Shown here piece after piece: positions 38,301 through 50,032 of a stretch of 64,000 nucleotides of DNA (position 1 is its first letter; each line of letters begins with the position of its first letter). The position numbers were made by a program, and so were the translations under genes. The notes beneath the pieces were generated by a model, which saw only the letters and a program-made list of their open reading frames with translations, did not search any database and was not told the DNA's origin. The DNA comes from Hofstenia miamia (Eukaryota > Xenacoelomorpha > Acoela > Hofsteniidae), in assembly GCA_900660155.1 (NCBI GenBank), contig CABFPE010000114.1, positions 50,129 to 114,128 of the forward strand. Direction: 5' to 3'.

Positions 38301-41300
38301 GAAGTGAAACTGTTAACCACTTCCACCAACATTCTGTATTGACCAAGTTGACTGGCAAGATCAATGAAATTTTGCAGTCCTTTGACAAGTAGCTGTTTAT
38401 TTTCAAGTTAACAATGAAGGAGTATATTGGACAGAGAAATTAAAGCTGATTATCAACTATTTATCAGACATTTTGAAAATCATTATCATGCCCCACACAT
38501 TAAGCACAAATATAAAATGCTGATTTGTGAGCTTTCTTTCAAAAAAGGAGACAATGTCTGTAACTACATAACACAAGTTGAAAGGCTATTTCACCTCAGC
38601 AAGCTCACACCTGAATACTCCAAGCATGACTTGTTTTCATACATTTGTCAGGGATTTCCATCCAACATTCAGAGCCATTTGGAGCTCAAATATGACCCTG
38701 AAGGCAATCTAAATGTGATCATCTTGAAGGCCATTAGCATAGTCTATATGCTGCACAATTCTACCCAGATCAATAAAGATGTAGGCAAGATGAAACTTAG
38801 CCAAACAACTACCAGAGTGCCTTCATCATCAGGGACACCTATTGTCAAGAGAAAGTCTGATGCTTCTCAGACTCATTGTTTCTGTTGTGGTCAGAAAGGT
38901 CATGTTAAACTGAATTGCAGTGTTGCTATTTGTCTAGTTACTGATGGGAATGGATTTGTGATCAATGAACCTTGATTGGAGGAAGTTCCTCTTGATACTG
39001 ATAGCAAAGAATTCTGTCCTTTAAACTGAGTGGAGAACCACCTTCTGTAAAACTCACACAGGATGTTTTGGTTGTGACCAACTTACTTGAAGTCAATGTC
39101 ATTCCTGTGGATATTAACAGAACATTAATCAATGCTACTATTGATACCAGAGCCTCTACACCAATTATTAACAATGAGTGCTGTCAGAAATTATGTATGA
39201 AGCAAGATGAGCTGGACCCTCTAGTGATCCACCTGCTTGATGCTTCAGGCAATACCATCTCTTTGAAAGGCAGAGTGCCTAATGCAGAACTATGGATCCA
39301 CAAAGAACCTTTTTCAGTTGATCTAGTTGTTGTTAATATGCATGACCAGCCTCTGCCTTATGATATTACCTTAGGAAAGGATAGAGTATTTGAAGGATTT
39401 CACTTTTTCTATTCACTATTGCCCTGGGAGACTCCATCTTAATGCGGACTATTGGACCACCTTCCCAAGCTATGAATGAGATTTACAAAAGCTGCTTGGC
39501 AAAATGATGCCATTTGGGTTTATCCCCCTTAATGAGTATGAGCTCCTCCTGGAGATCAGTGCTGACCACTATGGCAAAGCAATTCTACCTGTCATAATTA
39601 AGGAAGAAATCACCAAAGAGGAAGTCATATCCCAACAACAATACTATAAGGTGCTTTTGGAAATAATTCAGAGGCTGAGGAACCTGATCCATCCTCTCAG
39701 CCCTGTTCTGAATCATTATTTCAAATGCTGTAATCAGAGAATAAAGGAAAGTGGCTTACTCTATACCAAAAGCCAGAATAACTGCCTCACAGTACTAGAG
39801 TACTGTTGTTGTGACTTGGTCAGACACATTCACAAGTGTGGACACTTAGAGATCATCCAGATGGAGAGAACCTTCAATGGTTGTTATGTGATAATTGGAA
39901 TTCATGCCACTGTTCTCAATGTCATTGACAAGTGTGAGACTTGCCTTCTGCAAGGAATAGGTCCTTTTCATAAGCAGTGAGCCAAGCTGCACAGTTGTGC
40001 AGCTGAACACAATAACAAGGTAGTTCACATTGACCTAGAAAATGTGTCTTGTAATGATGATGGATTTCAGTATCTCCTTGTTATGATTGACCACTTCACA
40101 AAGTATGCTAGATTGTTCCCTTTAGATAGCACCACTGCCAAAATTATTGGTGAGAAAATTGTAAAAGAGAGGGTCTTTAAGTTAGGTCTTATAGAGTGCT
40201 TGATATCTGATTGAGGCCTGCAATTTGATAATGATCTTATGAAAACTCTAACAAAGGAGTGTGAGATCTTATATGAGTTCACAACTGCCTACCACCCACA
40301 GTTGAATGGTGTCATGGAGTGACTAAATCATAATTTAATTATGCTCATTCATGTTGCTCTCTCTAGAGCTGCTGGAAGGTACTGGAAGTGTGTCATCAAA
40401 GCCATAGAGTACTTCTACAACACCTCTGTACACTCTACAACAAAGGTAAGCCCCTTCAAAGCCATGTTTGGCTGTGAGGCAAGCATGCTGTTATCTATTA
40501 TGTTCCCTGAATATCACAAGCTTAGCCTGGAGAGATGAGTTGATCATATGTTACATTAAATATAGGGAGTGCACTTATTGATTTGTCAGAATATGAATCA
40601 GTCTGTTATTCACCAGAAATGCAACTTTAATTGAAAGCTATACAGAGAACTGCAAAAGCAAGGAGATAAGGTTTTCACCTACTTTCCTCACCAGATAACA
40701 GACCAAAATCAGGTCCACAAGCTTGCCACTAATTGGAAAGGTCCATTTACTATTACTAAAGTGTTAGATCATCACACTTATTTATTGAATAATGGGAAAA
40801 CCACCCATTTCCAGAATCTCAAAAGAGCCATCAGAGATATTGAACACATAGTTATTGACAATAACAGTGAATTTACACTTATTGATAATGGAGTTGACTA
40901 GTATGAAACTTATAATAATTTAACTGAGTGTGAGGAAGATGACCTCACTAAAGTTGATTTTGATTCTGACCTAATCAACAGTAGTGAGAGTACTGCTACC
41001 TGTATTTTGCCTAAACATAGGGCCTGGGAAAAAATTATCTTAACCCACAAGAGTGGAATTTAAATCTCATATCCCTATTTAGCAACCAAGCTGAATAGAC
41101 AACTAGATGAAACAACATGAAAATCAACTGCCAGCCTGGAGATGAGTGAGATTGCAGCCAAACAAACTTAGCAATCATACTAGATGAGAGTGATCCCCAG
41201 TGCCTGCCAATGAGAGCATAGCAAACAAACAAGGGAAATGCGGAGATGATCAGGTATCCTGTCCTTGCAACTGTGCAGGGCATCAACTTGCCTTACATGA

Positions 41301-44300
41301 GCAAGTTTCCCATGACTATGCAGGGCAACAACTCCTTGTATGAGCAGACCTCTGGTGACTATGTAGAGTGACAACTTGCTCTACATGAGCCAAATAAGTA
41401 GTGATACCCATGTACCTTTCACAAACATTGTAAATCTTAACCAGCCCTATAGTGACTCAATAACCCCCTCAAGCCCCAGCCCCTCTTCTTTTGATTCTGC
41501 TTGTGTGAGATCTAAAAAGACAGAAGAATGAAGAAGGAAGATTTCAAGAGTTGGGGATAAGACACTTCATCTGTACTTTATTTCTACTTGCAAGGCAGTT
41601 AGGTTTGTGCAGGATAACATTTCAGAGGAGACACAAAATAAGCTAAGCTGGACTACAATTCCAAAAAGCTAACTTGTTCTATTTATTGATCTCATACTAT
41701 TTGTCATTGATGCAGAGAGGTGCCTAAAAATAAACACAATCATCTGTTATGACTCCAAAATGAGAGAGGGTCTAAGTTGTCAGTACTGGCACAGCAAAGT
41801 TCACACAATGTTTGATGAGGCATTTAACCTTAACAACATGTGTCAATTTATCAACAAGTGGCAAGTGCATTAACATTGATTTCTCTAATCTCCTGCTAGT
41901 GTACTTTTTGAGAGTTGATGAGGTCTGTCAGCCTAACATAATAGAGCAGCTCAAAATTTTGTATCAGCTTGCTAAAGTTAAGAATATCTGACTTGTAATT
42001 TTCTTGAAAGGGGAATACCAGGATGACATTCCAAAAGCTGTTGAAAGCTTGCACTTCAGAATGGAGAACTTCACCATCCTCTACATGAATGCATACCACC
42101 CTATCAGTATGTATTATATGAATGTAATTTCAGTAACCAAGTTGGTCTACACCAACCTACTCATGTGCAAGATTATACCATCTCACCATTTAGCTGTTGA
42201 TACCCACCTCATCATCAACTCTGTAATCCAGGCACAGACACTAGAGTCCATCAATATCAACATGCCTGGTCTCACTACAGTTACTGACCTTCATGTCAGC
42301 TCTGCTTTTTCTCAAAGAGCAGCCACACTCAGAGAGATTTATGAAATCTGGAACTTGTTAAAAGCTGATTGTAGTCCTGAGACCAAGTGGAACACTATCT
42401 GTATCCCTAGCCCTACCACACAATATGCCAGGTCTGTTGAGTATTTGTTACCAGAACTTAGCCTATCCTACAACATGAAGGACCAGCAGAACTTCGCCAA
42501 AAAGTTGTTTTCTGAGAAGCACCCACTGGTGATACTGTCAAGGGGAGCTATTTGGGTTTTATCTATCTTCTAACATGTGAACCACAGCTTCAGTTACCAC
42601 TAGATGAGCCTACCCTTGAGAGATTAGCTAGATGCTGTGTCCATGAAATTGCAGTTAGTCCACACTCATGGAAATTGAAGAACTGGCTACTTCACTTGTG
42701 TTCTTCCCACTTTACCTGGGAAGAATAAAAAGGCCATGGAACACATCGAAAAGTATTATGCAAGATTGATTGGTGCCAGTAGCCCTCTATGTTGACATCT
42801 GTCAACTGCTATGATATCAAGTAAATACTAAGTTCCCTTATTTCAATTTGTAATATGCACCTCTGTGTACCAGCTGTTTAGTTGAGAGAAAACTTGGATT
42901 CACCACTCAGTTCTTTGAGTTACTACAGCACAACAATATGCCCAACAAAATGGAAATCTTCTTTGGTCTAGAGTGCCTAAACTATTCTGATTGCAGATAT
43001 AACAGAATTGTAGAGACTCAGCACCAAGCCAAATGAGATGGTGAAATTGTCCCTCTTGTTGTTCTGGAACAAATGATGTGCTCCCCAAACAATTCTATCC
43101 TGAGGAAGAACTTCTAGCCTCTTCCACTGTTGAAGTCTCTCCTGCCCCAAAGCTGTTATTTTAAAAAAATTCTCTGGATCATCAACACCTTGACGTATGT
43201 CCACCTGGTTGATTACAGAGAATGAGAGGATCATGGCCTTTGAACACAGGCCTGAAGAGTTTGAGGAAAGACCAACCATTGCTGAGCAAATTATAGAGGC
43301 AAACTCTGATAATGATATCCTGGGCCTAATGAAGTGTATGACCAAGGTCTCTGTAACACCTTTTGGGATACTATCAAGGATGCAAAGATTAATTATCCCA
43401 TTACTATTGGAACCACCATCCTCAGCAAGAAGGTCAACCTTGCCCAAGTTGAAATGAACACATAGAAAGGCAACTTACTTGTAATTCCACTGCAATGTAT
43501 AATGACACTGCTAATTTCACCATTGTGGAGAGTGAAGAAGGGGAAGAAGAAGGTGTCTGCACACCTCCCTGAGAAGATCAATTACATTTCCTCAGCTATC
43601 AAAGCAACTAGAGCTATGCAGTTGTCTGAATACAAAGATGTCATGGAATAACTGTTATCTGGTGGAAACCCTGAGCACATCTATATTGATGGTAAATTAA
43701 CAATCAGAGACATTTTCCTGAAGGTGCAGCCTCTATATCTACAACTACAGAAGATTCATGAGAAAATCACACAATTGCACCCAAGAGTGTTAATACTTTT
43801 CCAAGCATCCAGTGATCTCATGTGGATCAATAATGTGGAGACCATCACCCATTAATACAACATCACTAAGAGGATTAAAATAATCACAATGCTAAGGGCA
43901 AAAGTGTCTAACCCTGAGGAAATGACATTACAGCAAGTTACTGAGTATTGCTCCTTGTTCATGGATTGCATTGGATTATTGAGAGATGTATTCACCCACT
44001 TTTATCTGACAACTAGGATCAGTGCTGAAGATGCATATACATCAGACACAGATGCAATGATGACTTTAATGATTGCCCTTAAGGGCCTCTGCCTCCATGA
44101 AAGATTCTATGATACCTTCACATGAGGGCTTAACAACCTCAGGAGAAACTGTCCAATAAGTTTATGATTACCAGAAATTCAGTTCTTCTGCCTCTGGGAT
44201 GAAACAGTTACCCAGAGTGAGGCCCTGATGCAGATAACTTAGTGCCCCCAGTACACAGANNNNNNNNNNNNNNNNNNNNNNNNNNNNNNNNNNNNNNNNN

Positions 44301-47300
44301 NNNNNNNNNNNNNNNNNNNNNNNNNNNNNNNNNNNNNNNNNNNNNNNNNNNNNNGGGGGGTAGAGTCACTCAGGGCCGTTCTTCCTTCTTCCATTATTTA
44401 TTTGTTAGCTTTGTTAATTAAAGCATGATATTGCTCTTAATTTCTTTAGTGACGTCACTTTGTTCGCCTTTATTAGTTAGACTGAGTGTATTATTTCATT
44501 ATAAAAATTGCCCCCCCACAAAGTGATGCAGAGTTGTAATTGCTTTTTATTTTTGTGAAGGAACTGTTGTAATAATGTATTGTAAACAATACAGGTATTT
44601 CATCAATCATATTGTATTAATACAGGCACTTGTAGTGAGGATGCAAATAAACTTTGTCTCATTCAAATACATTTGCTTTTTTCTTTATCTGATTAACCAC
44701 TTTTTAGGTATTGTCATGGATTTAAAAATAATAATTGCTTAAGCCTCTGCCAACAATTTGAAAGTTACTCCTCTGAGTTTAGGGTGACAACTTGCTCTAT
44801 TCTGGAAGGCAGCCCAAATCTTGGATGGAATTAGGTTAAATCTATGTCTATGAGTAGGGAATATCAACTTTTATTTGATCATTGCAATTTGAAAATGCAC
44901 ATTATAATTACACACTGTGATGATAATATACTGCTGGTTAACATAAATGCATGGCAATTACATTCATTTATTTATTATTACATGAGCTGAGATAAGAACA
45001 ACTGAGATCTGTGTTATTGAGCTAGAAATTAACAACTAGAGACACATAAGTTAGCACCTTGGCAAGTTTGGAGTTCTCTTTGAGGATACAGCTTTGGCAT
45101 GATGCAATGCAAGTTGGTTGTTATTAGAGGTGAAATCTTGGTGGATCTTTCTTGTATTTTGTTACAATGGCAAATTACCAATGCCTTTATTTGTTTGGTT
45201 AGAATGTGGGTTGCTCACTGCTATGGTAGCATTTGAAACCTTCTGTGGAAACCATTGAGTTCCCTAGTACCACTGGAGTGGCTGAGCTCCCCTGTTATTC
45301 TATGATATGTCATTCTCAATCACCATTTCTCTTTCTAGATGAGCCCAATTTCTTCTTTTGGTTAGTACTATTGTCCATACTGTAATGTACAACCTAATTT
45401 TGAGTATCTTAAGCTTCACTTGAAAGTGTTTCTAATGCTGTATTTTTACAATATATTGTTGTCAATCTATTTTGAAAATTGTTTATGGCATTTGATTTTT
45501 AGAACAAATTTGTTCTAAGTTATTTGTAAAATATTTTCTTATCAAATAATTTTTATCTGTACAAATATCATGTGCTTGAATTGTATCCAATTATCTTTTG
45601 TTATTCATCATTCATATATATTTTTAAGATACAATAGCATGCCAAACAACTGCCCAGATGAAGAGATGCCTTGGGGAAAAGGTGAATACTTAGAAAACAA
45701 AAATTGCTATGTTTGTCATGCAGAAGCAAATGCAATTTCCAATAGAAATTCAACTGATCTTACAAACTGTACAATTTATTCCACACATTTCCCATGTAAC
45801 AATTGTGCAAAGGTTTGACTTCATGTATATTATTATAATATAAATAAGAATAATATCAAGCAAATTGATAAAAATTCATCACATAATTGAGATATAGAAT
45901 TTTCTTAATTACATACTACAAAGAAGAGCTTGTTATGCCAACATTAATCACATAATGTATAACTTTATATATTATATACATATATATAACATATATATAT
46001 CTCCCTACACATTTAATATCAATATATAATTTTCTTAAAAAAACTGCTAAGAACCTTTCTTTTGTTTGGATCACTTTTATACATCCATGTGTAGACTTTT
46101 TCAAACAACTTGAAAAATGCTTTTTATGTATTTGGTGTTTGTATGCTTTATTATATGAACTGTGTACAAAATGTTATTGAAACATTATTAATCCTAGAAT
46201 AAGCTTGCTTGGATGCACCCATAAGCTACGTTATTAGTGACAAAAAATCACTAAAATTTTTTGCAAAAAAACATTATTGAAGAAACAAATAGTATTTTAA
46301 AAAACAACATATATAACATAGCAAAAATTCAATGAAAATGATTTTCCAATAGCTTAAAGACCTTCTAAATTTGCTTTGTGAAGCATATTTCTAAAAAAGT
46401 AACAATTGTCACTAGCAGGAGAGTTCTAGGGTTAACATTTATCTGGATATCTCACTAGTTTACAATTACTTACATAAGTAAATTTATTCTATACAATGAT
46501 TATAAAATTATGAAATCTGAAATAAATAAAATTTATTATTCTTTGAATACAAATTCTATTCTCAAATCTGGATTAATTGAAATTTAATAGTATGGTAAAA
46601 ACCCTAGTGAATACTGTTTAGTCAATTTGATAACTTTTTGATATCTACTAAGCATTTTATTTAAGGAAATTTGATTAATCATATTTATAGGCAATTTATC
46701 TTATCTGTACTTCTGAACAATTTCATAATAGTTGCAATAATCACTATATTTTGTAATTTCATAATTTCAAATTTAATAACATTAATAGAAATGACTTAAT
46801 GTGATGATTTAGGTACAATACATTAGTAGCCTAATTTCCCATTATTCAAATTGTAATACAGATATAACTATAGTGTAGAAGAAAGCCAATATCTTAAAAC
46901 CCAAACAAGGCTGCAGCTTATGTAGTCTTTCAAAATTCAATAGTCTCACAACCTGCATTTGTTTTACTTCTGTCTGTAACTTTTGGTAAAATAATCAGTA
47001 GGTTACCAAAGCAGTAACAAAGCACTAGAAAAATTGAAGCTTTACTGAAAAACAACAAAATCAATGTAAAATTAAGAGCATAAAATTACTTTTTGAATAC
47101 AAATTTAAAACAAACTGATAGCATATATGGTAATTCAATATACTGTGCTAAAGCATTTGCAAAAATTATGCTTTGTGCATAAGTTCACATTTCACAAACT
47201 TTTCACTCATCCTGTTTCAAGGTTAGCATGAATATTTTTGGGATTGAGAGTCAGTTGACTGATTTTGTGGGTTGTCCTGCTTCCAAGCTTGACTTTGTAT

Positions 47301-49999
47301 CATTGCTTAGAAAAAATGTTAATGCCTAAGAGAAATATAAAATACATCCAGCTGAACAATTTCAAAATGTTAAAATTCAAGTCAATCAATATATATATAT
47401 TATATTTGCAGACTGTAGGAATTAAGGGACATTGCTTCATTATGACTTCCTAAATGCTGTTGCTTTCCAACATGAATAATATACTATGAATTAATGTTTG
47501 TGCTAACAGTTATTGTGAATCAAATCAGATAAAGTTTTAGGTTAATGCATGCCACATACAATGCAGCAAGAAATTATTGGCTGAAAGTTTTTTTATAGTA
47601 GCTGTAAATGGTTATAGAGGAAATAACCATGTTAAAGCAATTCAGTATCAATAAATTCTTAGTGGAGAATAGTTATATATTCTTGTAATAGTTAAATAAT
47701 GGATCATCATAATGATTGATTAGCTAATTTTCTTTATGGCAATGATGGTGTTGCATCATTGATTAATATCTATGTTGTTTGTAAGATCAAATTAGAAATC
47801 AAAGAACAGAGAAACAATGGTTTATTAATTATCCTTTTTTGTTGCATACATGAAACATTCCACCACTTAATGAACTTTGCTTTCAATCTTAACACCTAAT
47901 ATTTGTTTAAAGAATGAAAAATGAATGCATCAAAATGAATGCAAATGTTAATTAAATGCATGGTAGTTATCTATAATGTTAATCAATCAACAGCTGAATC
48001 ACCAATGTAGTGAGAGAGGAGATATACATACAATCAAACAATCAGTTATAATTATATTAAAGTTAGTAGGATGCAGGGTTTTCAAGTACTTGGAATGTTA
48101 AGAACTCATCTCAAATTATCTCACAAAACTTTATCAGAAAAACTTGGAAGAGAAATCATCAAAACTCAAACTTTAACTTATTTGAAAATCCACTTTAAAT
48201 TACCATAAAAATTAAATTTTATTAAATATCAATTTTCTTACCTATCAGAAAAACTATTTTTTAGCTTAGAATTATTGTAAAATAAATGTTTTTTCCTATA
48301 AGAAACTTGGAATTAGAAAAAAACTTGATTGAACTCAGAAGTTCATTTAAAGAAATACTTGAACTTGAAATTGAAATGTAAAAACTCAAACTCAGTCCAA
48401 GTAACTTGAACCTGATTCAAAAACCCTGGTACAATGTAATCACAATTTACTATGGTGAACAATATAATGATTAGCTGCAGTTTGGTCACAATTTGCAGAT
48501 TGGTTGAAATGGGTAAACAATTTTTGCATAAAGGTTATCCATGATTTTTAATGCTGTCTTAGTAAAATCTGTTCATTATATTCACTTCAGAATAGCAGAC
48601 TATCTTCTATTTCATGTATGTTTTAATCCTTGTGTGATCACAATATCTATGAAGTTTAGTTGTTGCTAACATAACATTTAGACCTACTGAACAGCAGCCA
48701 TGGTGAGAATATTAATTATTTTAAAAAAATAGTTTTTTTCAGGTACTTCAGAACAGCAATACAATTTATTACAAGTATTTAACATTACACATTGGGGAAT
48801 TTATTAATAGATGTGATATGGCTTGACATTTCCAAAATTCCTAATTGTCATAAGGAAAATTGTTTATAAATGCAGGAACAATTTTTTGTCCTTCCTTTTT
48901 AAAACAACACTGGAATGTTTAAGGTTAATTTATATTTTATCTGTTATTAATTTAAATTTTAACTAGTTTACCTAGTAAGAAACATAGTTTGATTAATCAT
49001 TCAGCTTCTAAAGCACCCAAAATTAAAACATTTCACTATCAAAATAAAATGATCCATTAAAATGTTGTATAATATTATATAATATTGAATATATATAATG
49101 CAAAAAATAAATGCAATGAATATAATTATAGCAAAAAATATATTAATATTTATTCACAAAGTATGCTTGAATATTTCATGCACTAATTATCTAACTGTTT
49201 AAGCTTTGCAATGAATTAAACAATTATTTGAATTGCCAAGGCAGTGCAAGGAAGGAACCATATTACATGAAATATTTGTTGTTATGAAATATTTTGTTCA
49301 CCAGATGGCATATGAAAATTCATTTTGCATGCTATCTTAATACATGGCATAAAAAATACTTTTAGCAATTGCCCTAAATTGGCCTGCATCATGAAATCTT
49401 TCTGCATTGTGAAGCAACATGCATTTTAGTGCTGCCTTTCTTCAAAGGAAATGTTTGCTAGATTTTGGGGCAATTTGCATTTTATTTGCCTATATATTTT
49501 CTTGAGAAGTCATAAAAAAAAGTATTTTTAGTGGTTTCTCTAAATTGATTTAATATCATGATGGCATATTAATGCATTCCAGAAATTGCTAAAAATATTT
49601 TTAATGCCATGTATTAAAATAGCACACATAATCCATTTTTGTCCGCCATCACATGACAGAAATATTTTGTAGCAAGAAATATTTTATGTAATGCATGATT
49701 TGCCTGAGTGCAAATGCCTTAGATATCAACTTAATAAAAGATTAGCTTGTGTTTTCATTGGAATGTACCATTTTATTAAAGACTTTAAAAAAATGTGTAC
49801 TTAGAGGTAACATATAAACAATGATCACAATGAAAATTTTTTATTGCAAGACAGGCATTGGGACTCCCCAAAGACACCATTAGAAGTGTCCTAAACAAAA
49901 TTTGTTCTAACACTAATACTACAAAATTCTATGGCATTTTGGGCAAATCCTGCTTAGTGCAAAAATATAGGTACTTAGCTGTAGTATATGTATGTATAC

Positions 50000-50032
<33 letters not shown>

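Larger units (their letters stand above)
33481..45304 (+). mobile_element. Composite Ty3/gypsy (CsRn1-like) element: LTR-internal-LTR-internal-LTR
   Basis: Three LTRs (33481-34400, 36168-37112 and 44361-45304) alternate with two internal regions. The whole block is flanked by ATAT (33477-33480 and 45305-45308), so it behaves as one insertion. Each complete LTR starts TGTAGAG and ends TTCTACA, and is followed by TGGTGACCCTGACGTGAT, one mismatch from the tRNA-Trp primer site used by CsRn1-type gypsy elements. The second internal region keeps gag, protease, integrase and a long extra 3' ORF, but lacks the RT core. The first internal region is a shortened version interrupted by a single N. A 95-N gap precedes the third LTR. 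Such tandem structures arise by recombination between LTRs of one element, or by assembly error. It lies in the transcriptional sense of the host gene. Confidence 0.85.

Noticed and set aside
41673-44250. The extra 3' ORF as an envelope gene.
   Set aside because: No signal peptide, hydrophobic membrane run or furin-like site was seen in any of its frames, although decay limits this.
33481-45304. Considered whether the deaminase and the retroelement form a defence system such as an APOBEC-like editor.
   Set aside because: The deaminase belongs to the free-nucleotide dCMP family (CHAE and PCxxC with DCTD-type flanks), and the element is simply intronic. No functional link is shown.
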